Below, in pieces: positions 16,673 to 23,722 of a DNA stretch of 29,109 nucleotides. The notes under the pieces were generated by a model. That model was given only the letters and a program-made list of their open reading frames with translations. It was not told the origin of the DNA and did not search any database. Both the position numbers and the translations under genes were made by a program. The stretch comes from Firmicutes bacterium UBA4996 (GTDB taxonomy: Bacteria; Bacillota; Limnochordia; Darwinibacteriales; Darwinibacteriaceae), in NCBI GenBank assembly GCA_002396805.1, contig DGYW01000053.1, forward strand, positions 1-29,109, given 5' to 3'. Every line of letters begins with the position of its first letter. The first letter of the stretch is position 1.

Positions 16673-17411
16673 TCAAAAGGGGGGCGTTGGTAAAAGTACC
16701 ACCGCAGTAAACCTAGGTGCTTACATGGCTCTAGCTGGGAAAAAGGTACTTTTACTCGATATAGATCCCCAAGGTAATGCCTCAAGTGGGGTTGGAATTG
16801 ATAAGGGTAAGGTACGAAAATGCATGTACTCCGTTCTAATTGAAGGAGAAAAAATCGAACGGATTATTGAAGCCACTGCCATCGAGGGACTTTCTGTGGC
16901 ACCAGCCACAATTGACTTAGCCGGTGCGGAGATTGAACTGGTTTCGACCATTTCACGAGAATTCCGTCTCAAAAAGGCTTTAGAGCCTATCGGTGATCGT
17001 TATGATTATGTGCTTATTGATGCTCCGCCCTCATTAGGGTTGCTTACCGTCAATGGACTGACCGCTGCTAATTCAGTGTTGGTCCCCATTCAGTGTGAGT
17101 ATTACGCCCTTGAGGGGCTTAGTCAATTGGTAAGTACCATTGCCATGGTGCAGGAGCATCTTAACCCGGATCTCGAGTGGGAGGGTGTGGTCATGACCAT
17201 GTTTGATGTGCGAACCAACCTCTCGCAACAGGTGATTGAAGATGTACAGACTTATTTCCAAAACACTGTGCGAGTTTATAAGTCGATCATCCCCAGGAAT
17301 GTCCGTCTTGGGGAGGCGCCAAGCTTTGGGAAACCTATCGCACTCTACGACCCTAAGTCGAAGGGGGCGGAGGCTTATGAGAGCTTGGCTCAGGAGGTTC
17401 TAAATTCATGA
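16647..17411 (+). CDS. soj: Chromosome partitioning ATPase ParA (Soj)
   Basis: A deviant Walker A ATPase that works with ParB/parS in origin segregation and, in B. subtilis, regulates DnaA. The 254-residue protein begins MARVIAIINQKGGVGKSTTA, with the signature lysine in KGGVGKSTT, then DIDPQGNAS and the Walker B-like YVLIDAPPSLGLLT. The start ATG at 16647 follows a G-rich site (GGGGGGTG) and lies inside the end of noc. It overlaps spo0J by 4 bases (ATGA), so noc, soj and spo0J form one coupled operon. Confidence 0.96.
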   Translation: MARVIAIINQKGGVGKSTTAVNLGAYMALAGKKVLLLDIDPQGNASSGVGIDKGKVRKCMYSVLIEGEKIERIIEATAIEGLSVAPATIDLAGAEIELVSTISREFRLKKALEPIGDRYDYVLIDAPPSLGLLTVNGLTAANSVLVPIQCEYYALEGLSQLVSTIAMVQEHLNPDLEWEGVVMTMFDVRTNLSQQVIEDVQTYFQNTVRVYKSIIPRNVRLGEAPSFGKPIALYDPKSKGAEAYESLAQEVLNS

Positions 17412-18247
17412 GTACACAAAGACTAGGAAAAGGTTTGCGAGCGTTGATCCCTGAGGTGGAAGCTGTAGAGGAGCAGGGGGAGATCCAGCAAATAGACATT
17501 GGTTTGATAAATCCTAATCCCTACCAGCCAAGGCAGAGTTTTGATCAAGAGAGACTGGAGGAGTTGGCTCAATCCATCAAAGATTTTGGCCTGTTAGAGC
17601 CGGTTATCTTGCGGCCCATAGGTGAAAGCTACCAGATCGTGGCTGGGGAACGACGGGTAAGAGCTTGTCAGTTAGCTGGTTTGAGTAAAGTGCCAGCCAT
17701 TTTGAGAGATTATGAAGATTTGCAGATGATGCAGGTGGCTCTGATCGAAAACCTGCAGAGGGAAAATCTCAATCCTATCGAGGAGGCAGAGGGGTATCAA
17801 CGACTCATGAAGGAGTTTGGTTTTACCCAAAGCAAAGTAGCGGAGTCTGTAGGAAAGAAGCGGTCTTCTGTGGCAAACACGTTGCGCTTGCTGAATTTGG
17901 GCGAGGTGGAGCGCAAGTTGGTGCAAGATGGTTCCCTATCTCTGGGCCATGCTAAGGTTCTCTTGAGTGTTACTAGTGAGAAGCGCAGAGCCCAACTAGC
18001 CCAGAAGGTGGTTCGAGAAGAGCTCAGTGTGCGAGAGTTAGAGGCTTTGCTGAAAAAGCCCAGGAGTGTTCCACGTGGAACATTCAAGGTGAAAAGTCCA
18101 GAGTTGGTTGAGCTAGAAGAAAATTTGCAAAGGCACCTGGGTACAAAAGTGTCAGTCAGTTACAAACAAGGGGCGGGCAAGATCTCAATTGAATATTATT
18201 CAGACGAAGAATTAGAACGGCTACTCGAATTGTTTGCGAGTTTGTAG
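17408..18247 (+). CDS. spo0J: Chromosome partitioning protein ParB (Spo0J)
   Basis: A CTP-dependent DNA clamp that loads at parS and recruits SMC. The 279-residue protein has the short N-terminal ParA-contacting segment (RLGKGLRALIP), the CTPase motif GERRVRA (80-86), ENLQREN, a helix-turn-helix, and a C-terminal dimer domain. The DNA-reading residues are of ParB type (Arg152, Thr158, Asn163, Gly180), in contrast to neighbouring Noc. Three parS sites lie in and just after the gene. The ATG at 17408 overlaps the soj stop. The stop TAG at 18245-18247 touches the palindrome holding the second parS. Confidence 0.96.
   Translation: MSTQRLGKGLRALIPEVEAVEEQGEIQQIDIGLINPNPYQPRQSFDQERLEELAQSIKDFGLLEPVILRPIGESYQIVAGERRVRACQLAGLSKVPAILRDYEDLQMMQVALIENLQRENLNPIEEAEGYQRLMKEFGFTQSKVAESVGKKRSSVANTLRLLNLGEVERKLVQDGSLSLGHAKVLLSVTSEKRRAQLAQKVVREELSVRELEALLKKPRSVPRGTFKVKSPELVELEENLQRHLGTKVSVSYKQGAGKISIEYYSDEELERLLELFASL
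18067..18082. promoter_or_regulatory. parS: parS site 1 (inside spo0J)
   Basis: TGTTCCACGTGGAACA, a perfect 16-bp palindrome matching the parS pattern TGTTNCACGTGNAACA. It is in frame in spo0J, over the codons for VPRGT. A parS inside spo0J is also known in B. subtilis. Confidence 0.93.
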
Positions 18248-18278
18248 AAGGGTATGTTCCACGTGGAACATACCCTTC
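18247..18278. promoter_or_regulatory. parS: parS site 2 within a 32-bp perfect palindrome
   Basis: The same 16-bp parS (18255-18270) is extended on both sides by GAAGGGTA / TACCCTTC, making a perfect 32-bp inverted repeat without a spacer. It directly follows the spo0J stop and precedes AGTATTTTG, so as RNA it could form a long hairpin that ends the noc-soj-spo0J transcript between convergent spo0J and yyaC. The parS role is well supported; the terminator role is inference. Confidence 0.9.
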
Positions 18279-18295
18279 AGTATTTTGTACTATAA

Positions 18296-18311
18296 TGTTC
18301 CACGTGGAACA
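18296..18311. promoter_or_regulatory. parS: parS site 3
   Basis: A third identical TGTTCCACGTGGAACA, 25 bases after site 2 and 3 bases past the end of yyaC on the opposite strand. Confidence 0.92.
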
Positions 18312-18314
18312 ATC

Positions 18315-18911
18315 TTAGAATAACTGGGAAGCTCCTAGAGCGACCTCTGCCTCAGTTGAATGGCTTCCTAAGCACATGGTCAGGGCTTCTGTGATCACGT
18401 CGGCCATTTGAATAACAAGGCTCAGGCGGGTGTTTTGTAACACCACATGTTCCATAAAACCAGCGACGTTCACCACCCCAATGATATGATAATCACCGAT
18501 GGCTGGAAGCTGTTTGTTCACCCCGGTCCCTGGTTGCAAGGGACCACGCTTCACTGAAATGTAGCCGATGTTTTTCACTCGGCCAAGACAGGCGTCAATG
18601 GCGACGATGGTGCTTTGTCTACCCTTTGAGGCGATGGCCTGGGCTGTTTCACTCAAATTCAGGGCGTGTACCGGGTCGTGAATTGTGCCATAGACTGCTA
18701 CCTGTGGAGCGAGTACGCCTGCTTTTTGCCGAGCTTGTAGTGCTGATCCGATAAATGGGCCTAAGGAATCCCCTGTGGAACGGTCTGTTCCCACACAAAC
18801 AATGTCAATATTATTTTCCAAAGGTAACGAGGCCAACGCCACAGCAAGGTGCGCTGCTGACAGGGGATCGCTCCAATGGGTTCGCCCTATCACATCCGAG
18901 TCAAAGAGCAT
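18315..18911 (-). CDS. yyaC: Spore protease YyaC (DUF1256)
   Basis: A 198-residue protein of the YyaC family, a spore-formers' protein related in fold to the germination protease GPR. Recognisable parts are VCVGTDRSTGDSLGPFIGSAL (about 39-59), the GTIHDPVHALNL segment and VAIDACLGRVKNIGYISV. It is found only in endospore formers and commonly lies next to spo0J, as here, where it is convergent with spo0J. The ATG at 18911 has GGAGGTGG upstream. A 14-bp palindrome lies 13 bases before the start. The C-terminal 20 residues are variable. Confidence 0.9.
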   Translation of the reverse strand: MLFDSDVIGRTHWSDPLSAAHLAVALASLPLENNIDIVCVGTDRSTGDSLGPFIGSALQARQKAGVLAPQVAVYGTIHDPVHALNLSETAQAIASKGRQSTIVAIDACLGRVKNIGYISVKRGPLQPGTGVNKQLPAIGDYHIIGVVNVAGFMEHVVLQNTRLSLVIQMADVITEALTMCLGSHSTEAEVALGASQLF

Positions 18912-18923
18912 GGTCCACCTCCA

Positions 18924-18937
18924 ACAAGTATACTTGT
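18924..18937. promoter_or_regulatory. 14-bp palindrome upstream of yyaC
   Basis: ACAAGTATACTTGT is a perfect palindrome just before the yyaC ribosome site, in the gap between yyaC and the divergent membrane protein gene. It has operator-like symmetry but I do not know a regulator that binds it. Confidence 0.35.
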
Positions 18938-19017
18938 CTTAATTTATGCTGTTTTCACTAGAACTATGCATGAATGGAAAAACCTTGTTGGGAATAGGTA
19001 TGGGAAGGGGTGGTAGA

Positions 19018-20019
19018 GTGGAAATTCTTGCGGTCGCAGGTCTATATGTGGCGGGAGTGCTCGGAGCGGGATTTGCTTCTGGACAGGAGTTAGTGGTCTT
19101 TTTTGTTAACTTTGGATGGGCCGGTTTTGTGGGGATTTTCCTAACCATAGCCATCCTAACATATTCCGTTGTAGCAGTTTTAGAGCTTTGTCATCGTCAA
19201 GGGGTTTCCTCTTACGAAAATCTCTTTGTCCATTTACAAATACGAGGTGCCCTTTGGTTTGATCTCGTTTATACCGCCTTCTTGCTAGTGGGAGTTAGCG
19301 TGATGTTAGCAGGGATGGGGGCAATGGGTGGCTTTGTTAGGTTAATCGGTGTTATCTTAGTGTTTGCTGTTCTCCAAAGAGGATCTGCCAGTGTGCTCAA
19401 AATAAGTGGTCCATTGGCTATTGTGATGGTGGTAGTGCTAGTGGCCATGTCCTTAGGCCAACCTCAGACTGAAGATCTCACTCTCCCTAACACTGGATCA
19501 TGGCGTGGTCTTGAGGCGGCTATTCTGTACGCTTCTTATAATGTAGGATTCTCTATGGCGGTGTTGGCCAGTGTTCATAAGGTATTAAAGAACTCTAAGC
19601 AGCGCTGGGGTGTAGCCCTAGTGGGAAACTTGATCCTAGGAACTTTGCTGTTACTACTTTATTTCCGTCTCAGTGGCCTCACTGCTGAGCAGTTGACATA
19701 TGATTTTCCTTTGGAAAACTTGGCTACTATGCGCGGCCCCTTGATGGTCAAAACGTATCGTTTGATGCTTTGGGTAGCTATGTACACTACTGCTCTTGCT
19801 AACTCCCTTTCTTTAGTGACAAGAATCACACAGTCGGGGAGATTCGGCTGGTCGTTTGTTAGCGTGGTAGTCCTACTGATTGCTACTGGTCTTTCATATT
19901 TTGGGTTTAGTACTTTAGTACGGATAGCTTATCCGCTTTTGGGGTTGGCCGGCCTCTGGCTCCTAAGTAGTCTCCTCGTTCAGCGTTGGATAGCTCCCCC
20001 TAAGTTTCAGAGCCATTAG
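19018..20019 (+). CDS. YkvI-family membrane protein
   Basis: A 333-residue integral membrane protein with about ten hydrophobic segments. The N-terminal helix with GAGFASGQELVVFF (about 16-29) is the recognisable mark of the YkvI family, which is distantly related to amino-acid/sodium symporters with the LeuT-like fold; the substrate is unknown. I chose GTG at 19018, 7 bases after AGGGG; the open frame reaches back to 18946 but the added residues lack a ribosome site and do not look like the family. It is divergent from yyaC. No clear terminator follows; the next promoter begins immediately at its end. Confidence 0.82.
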   Translation: MEILAVAGLYVAGVLGAGFASGQELVVFFVNFGWAGFVGIFLTIAILTYSVVAVLELCHRQGVSSYENLFVHLQIRGALWFDLVYTAFLLVGVSVMLAGMGAMGGFVRLIGVILVFAVLQRGSASVLKISGPLAIVMVVVLVAMSLGQPQTEDLTLPNTGSWRGLEAAILYASYNVGFSMAVLASVHKVLKNSKQRWGVALVGNLILGTLLLLLYFRLSGLTAEQLTYDFPLENLATMRGPLMVKTYRLMLWVAMYTTALANSLSLVTRITQSGRFGWSFVSVVVLLIATGLSYFGFSTLVRIAYPLLGLAGLWLLSSLLVQRWIAPPKFQSH

Positions 20020-20049
20020 TTGCCTTTTTTACGGATTTTTAGGTATAAT
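20020..20049 (+). promoter_or_regulatory. Sigma-A type promoter of the TPR gene
   Basis: -35 TTGCCT (20020-20025) and a perfect -10 TATAAT (20044-20049) with an 18-base spacer, 34 bases before the TPR protein start. Confidence 0.65.
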
Positions 20050-20083
20050 AAGGATCAGACTAGGGTGAAGGTGGTGACCACCA

Positions 20084-20611
20084 GTGGCAACAGATGTAGA
20101 GGAGCTTTATTTAGAAACATTGACCTATCTCGAGAAGTGGGAACTGGAGAAGGCGGAAGAAAACCTGCGGAAAATCTTAGATCTAGACCCTGATCATGCC
20201 CGGGCTTGGAATAAATTAGGAGTAGTGTTTGCCAGAAGAAAGGACTTAAGACAGGCGGAAGACTGTTTTAATCTTGCTGTGCAGAAGGATCCTAACTTAG
20301 CAAGTCCCCATTCCAATTTGGGCAACATTTATGCGGAACGGGGGTGGATCGATCGGGCCCAAACAGCCTATGAACAGGCCTTGGTCCTAGATCCAGGCAA
20401 TCCCACCGCGACTCACAACTTAGGGGTACTATACCGTAAATCCGGGGACATCGGTAGAGGTGTGGATCTCATGAAACAGGCAACTAGATCGGAGAGAGGA
20501 CGCTATAAAAGTGAATTACGTTCCTCCCCGGAGACTCGTAGAATTGTGCGTACAGGTTGGATTATTGTACTGGCAATCGGGGCAATTCTCTTGTTCTTGT
20601 TGAATCGTTAA
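20084..20611 (+). CDS. Tail-anchored TPR-repeat protein
   Basis: A 175-residue protein with three to four tetratricopeptide repeats (about 6-135; typical sequences are ARAWNKLGVVFARRKDLRQA, ASPHSNLGNIYAERGWIDRA and PTATHNLGVLYRKSGDIGRG), then a basic linker and a single C-terminal membrane helix (about 156-174, TGWIIVLAIGAILLFLLNR). The layout implies a cytoplasmic protein-binding domain anchored by its tail. TPR proteins are too general to assign a partner. The GTG start at 20084 has AAGGTGG upstream, and the gene has its own promoter. Confidence 0.8.
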   Translation: MATDVEELYLETLTYLEKWELEKAEENLRKILDLDPDHARAWNKLGVVFARRKDLRQAEDCFNLAVQKDPNLASPHSNLGNIYAERGWIDRAQTAYEQALVLDPGNPTATHNLGVLYRKSGDIGRGVDLMKQATRSERGRYKSELRSSPETRRIVRTGWIIVLAIGAILLFLLNR

Positions 20612-20645
20612 TATCCACAAAGTTATCAACAGCCCCTGTGGATAA
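20611..20645. repeat. Small DnaA-box cluster outside oriC
   Basis: ATATCCACA (20611-20619), TTATCAACA (20623-20631) and a perfect box on the minus strand (20637-20645) lie right after the TPR gene, about 11 kb from oriC. TATCCACA and TGTGGATA form an 8-bp inverted repeat with a 17-base spacer, so the site could instead be a weak hairpin. Confidence 0.5.
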
Positions 20646-20654
20646 TGTGCATAA

Positions 20655-20744
20655 CTAGCTGCGTCTTCGCCGTCGCCAGATCAAAATCATGGTTTTATGA
20701 CGAGATTTTAAAATGGGGTCAACAATCTTCTTAATTAAACCCAT
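20655..20744 (-). CDS. Possible small basic protein, 29 residues
   Basis: An ATG at 20744 preceded by GGGGGAGA at about 6 bases opens a 29-codon frame on the minus strand. The product starts MGLIKKIVDPILKS and ends IWRRRRRS: an amphipathic start, a short hydrophobic stretch (MILIW) and a run of five arginines. I recognise no family. The strong ribosome site is the main reason to list it; the run of arginines and its place in an otherwise empty gap fit a membrane- or nucleic-acid-binding peptide, but chance is possible. A TATAAG sequence upstream could be a -10. Confidence 0.4.
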   Translation of the reverse strand: MGLIKKIVDPILKSRHKTMILIWRRRRRS

Positions 20745-20893
20745 ATTCTTCTCCCCCTCAAGTGACCCGATTCTTGCTTACTATCTTATACAGCTACCTA
20801 GGAAAGGTGACAGAAGGAAACAGGTTTTCTGTGGAGAAGTAGGTTTTACCTAATGTTGGATTAGCTTAGTAGATAAAGAAAGGGGAGAGGCAA
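20745..20893 (+). other. Leader region of the gcv operon
   Basis: The gap before gcvT. It holds two small hairpins: ACAGAA/TTCTGT (20810-20815 with 20827-20832) and TAGGT-TTT-ACCTA (20840-20852). I looked for the conserved core of the glycine riboswitch, often found before gcvT in Bacillota, and did not find it. The function of the hairpins is unknown. Confidence 0.35.
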
Positions 20894-21970
20894 TTGAAAC
20901 AAACGCCCTTAACTGCGAAACATCGGGCCGTCGGGGCCAAGATGGTGGACTATGCTGGGTTTGAGATGCCAGTGCAATATGCAGGGGTGTTAGAAGAACA
21001 TCTAACGGTGCGGTCGAAGGTTGGTTTGTTTGATTTGAGCCACATGGGCGAATTCGAACTCACTGGAGCGGGGGCCTTAGCAACCGTGAATTTGGTGACA
21101 ACTAATGATGCTAGTCAATTACAGGTGGGCGAGATCCAATACACCTGTCTAACTACCGAACAAGGTGGAATTATTGATGACATTTTGGTGTATCGGACTG
21201 ATTCCGGTTTCTTGTTGGTGGTTAATGCCGCTAATACTGCGAAAGACTATGCTTGGATTGAACAGAACTTGTTACCAGATACTAAATTGACAGATCGTAG
21301 CCCTGAGCTGGCCTTAATTGCCGTACAAGGGCCGAAATCGGCTCCCCTCGTCGAAGAAGTTCTAGACATCTCCTTAGATGATCTTAGAAACTACACTTTC
21401 ATTGAACCTACCTTTCACGGCACAAAGATACTCTTGTCTCGTACAGGTTATACTGGGGAGGACGGCTTCGAATTGTACTTCCCTAATTCCTTGGCCGAAC
21501 AACTATGGGATGAACTGATGTCCACGGGGGAAAAGTACGGAGTAGCGCCTATTGGTCTGGGAGCAAGAGACACTTTGCGTCTAGAAATGCGTATGCCTCT
21601 TTATGGCAACGATGTTAGCGAGGAGATTACTCCCCTCGAGGCAGGATTGGGTCGTTTTGTAAAATTTGACAAGGGCGGATTTATTGGACGCGAAGCCTTA
21701 CTCAAGCTTCAAGAGCACGGTATAACCCGTAGGCTCGTTGCTTTTACTATGCTTGACAAGGGTATCCCACGCCAAGGCTATCCCCTACTAGATCTAGAGG
21801 GTAGGGAAATCGGCGTCGTCACCAGTGGGACCCATTCGCCCTCACTAAATAAACCTATTGGCATGGGTTACGTAGAAATAGAGAATAGTAAGCCTGGTAC
21901 AATTATGCAGGTTCAGATCAGGAAAAAGCCAGCACAAGCCCATATTATTAAGGGACGTTTTTTGAGCTAA
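20894..21970 (+). CDS. gcvT: Glycine cleavage T protein (aminomethyltransferase)
   Basis: Transfers the methylene group from aminomethyl-lipoyl GcvH to tetrahydrofolate, releasing ammonia. The 358-residue protein has the usual parts: MVDYAGFEMPVQYAGVLEEH near the N-terminus, VGLFDLSHMGEFELTG, the LIAVQGPKSAPLVEEVL segment, SRTGYTGEDGFELYF, GARDTLRLEMRMPLYGND, and the C-terminal GVVTSGTHSPSLNKPIGMGYV. The start is TTG at 20894, a few bases after AGGGGAGAGG. First gene of the gcvT-gcvH-gcvPA-gcvPB operon. Confidence 0.97.
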   Translation: MKQTPLTAKHRAVGAKMVDYAGFEMPVQYAGVLEEHLTVRSKVGLFDLSHMGEFELTGAGALATVNLVTTNDASQLQVGEIQYTCLTTEQGGIIDDILVYRTDSGFLLVVNAANTAKDYAWIEQNLLPDTKLTDRSPELALIAVQGPKSAPLVEEVLDISLDDLRNYTFIEPTFHGTKILLSRTGYTGEDGFELYFPNSLAEQLWDELMSTGEKYGVAPIGLGARDTLRLEMRMPLYGNDVSEEITPLEAGLGRFVKFDKGGFIGREALLKLQEHGITRRLVAFTMLDKGIPRQGYPLLDLEGREIGVVTSGTHSPSLNKPIGMGYVEIENSKPGTIMQVQIRKKPAQAHIIKGRFLS

Positions 21971-21998
21971 GTTCTAAGAAAACAAGAGGAGGTTTAAC

Positions 21999-22376
21999 AT
22001 GAGCGAGAAAATTTTGTACACCAAAGAGCATGAGTGGGTTGTAGTGAAAGACAACATTGTCCGAGTAGGTATTAGTGACTATGCCCAAAACGAGTTAGGT
22101 GATGTGGTCTTTGTTGACTTACCAGAACTAGGTGATGTGGTAGAAGAGGGCGAAGGCTTCGCTGTTGTCGAATCTGTCAAGGCAGTATCCGATATTTATG
22201 CCCCAGTTAGTGGTGAAATTGTAACAATTAACGAAGAGCTTGAAGATAGCCCAGAGCTCATTAATGAGTCGCCCCTTGATCGCGGTTGGCTTGTGGAGAT
22301 AAAAGTAGATGGCGTGGCCCAGACAGGTGATTTGATGAATCAACAGGAGTATGAAGCCTTCTTAAAGGGGGTTTAG
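21999..22376 (+). CDS. gcvH: Glycine cleavage H protein
   Basis: The lipoyl carrier protein of the glycine cleavage complex. The 125-residue protein has the family opening (YTKEHEWVVVKDNIVRVGISDYAQNELGDVVFVDLPELG) in pieces and the lipoylation motif VVESVKAVSD with Lys61. Lipoate-attaching enzymes and the L protein (dihydrolipoyl dehydrogenase) are not in the window and must be elsewhere. The ATG has a perfect GGAGG site. Confidence 0.97.
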   Translation: MSEKILYTKEHEWVVVKDNIVRVGISDYAQNELGDVVFVDLPELGDVVEEGEGFAVVESVKAVSDIYAPVSGEIVTINEELEDSPELINESPLDRGWLVEIKVDGVAQTGDLMNQQEYEAFLKGV

Positions 22377-22378
22377 TT

Positions 22379-23722
22379 ATGCGTTATATTCCCCTTACTC
22401 AAGATGAGAAGCAAGAGATGCTTGATGTCTTGGGGATCGCGTCTGTGCAAGAACTCTTTGACGATATCCCCGAACACATCTTGTTAGATCAAGACTTAGA
22501 ATTACCTGAGGCCCTTAGTGAGGCCGAATTGGTTAAACATTTTCGAGAACTAGCGAAGAAGAACAGTGATTTGAGTTCCGTAGTCTCGTTTATGGGTGCT
22601 GGAGCCTATGATCATCTCACCCCTAGCGTGATCAAGCACATCATTGGTAGGGGCGAGTTTCTCACTGCTTACACTCCTTACCAGGCAGAGATTAGCCAAG
22701 GAGTTTTGCAGAGCACCTTTGAATATCAGAGTTTAATTGCGGAAATTACCGGAATGGAAGTAGCCAATGCCTCTATGTATGATGGAGCAACCGCCTTGGC
22801 AGAGGCTTGTTTGATGTCCTGTGCCGCTACTCGCCGCGAATTAGTGGTACTTCCTAGCACCTTGCATCCAGAATGGCAAGAAGTTGTGAAACTATATCTG
22901 GAAAATCAGGATGTCCAGATTGCCTACTTACCCTATGATAGGCAAACAGGGATCATCGATCCCAATGCTGTAGGAGGCATTAACTGGTCAGATGTTGCTT
23001 GTGTAGTAGTGCAACAACCTAACTTTTTCGGGCTCTTAGAAAATGCTGCTGCTCTAGGTGAACTCATCCACGAGCACGGTGGTCTGTTCATTATGGCAGT
23101 TGATCCTATTAGTCTTAGTCTTTTGAAGTCACCAGGTGAATTAGGTGCAGATATTGTAGTTGGTGATGGACAGAGTCTTGGTAATGCCATGGGCTTCGGC
23201 GGTCCTTCTCTTGGTTTCTTTGCCGCTAGTGGCTCTAAACTAATTAGGCGCATGCCTGGGCGAGTTGTGGGCGAAACGGTGGATACCGAAGGAAAACGGG
23301 GGTTTGTGCTCACCCTTCAAACTAGAGAACAGCATATTCGCAGGGAGAAAGCCACCTCCAACATTTGCTCCAACCAGGCCCTTAATGCCCTCATCGCTGC
23401 TATTTACCTCAATGTTTTAGGTAAGGTAGGTTATCAAGAGGTGGGTATGCAATGTTTGCAGAAGGCCAATTATTTCAAGCAACGGCTTTTAGAAATAGAA
23501 GGTCTATCCGCTCCGTTTTCTGCTCCTTCTTTCAGGGAGTTTGTTATTCAGGGAGATGTGGATTGGGCAGAGATTAATCAAAGACTGCTCGAGCAGGGCT
23601 TTCTAGGTGGATTACCCTTGGATGGCTGCGGTTTGGCAGGTCATGTACTCTTTTCCGTTACAGAGGCTAGAACCAAAGAAGAAATGGACACCTTTATAAC
23701 CTTATTAAGGGGGTTGATCTAA
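22379..23722 (+). CDS. gcvPA: Glycine dehydrogenase (decarboxylating) subunit 1
   Basis: N-terminal half-type subunit of the P protein, which decarboxylates glycine with PLP and passes aminomethyl to GcvH. In Bacillota, archaea and other groups the P protein is split into two subunits, as here. The 447-residue protein has the family sequences FMGAGAYDHLTPSVIKHI, TAYTPYQAEISQGVLQSTFEYQ and MYDGATALAEA. It begins 2 bases after the gcvH stop and overlaps gcvPB by one base. Confidence 0.96.
   Translation: MRYIPLTQDEKQEMLDVLGIASVQELFDDIPEHILLDQDLELPEALSEAELVKHFRELAKKNSDLSSVVSFMGAGAYDHLTPSVIKHIIGRGEFLTAYTPYQAEISQGVLQSTFEYQSLIAEITGMEVANASMYDGATALAEACLMSCAATRRELVVLPSTLHPEWQEVVKLYLENQDVQIAYLPYDRQTGIIDPNAVGGINWSDVACVVVQQPNFFGLLENAAALGELIHEHGGLFIMAVDPISLSLLKSPGELGADIVVGDGQSLGNAMGFGGPSLGFFAASGSKLIRRMPGRVVGETVDTEGKRGFVLTLQTREQHIRREKATSNICSNQALNALIAAIYLNVLGKVGYQEVGMQCLQKANYFKQRLLEIEGLSAPFSAPSFREFVIQGDVDWAEINQRLLEQGFLGGLPLDGCGLAGHVLFSVTEARTKEEMDTFITLLRGLI

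Noticed and set aside
20745..20893. Glycine riboswitch before gcvT
   Set aside because: No conserved aptamer core could be seen by eye; only short hairpins are present.
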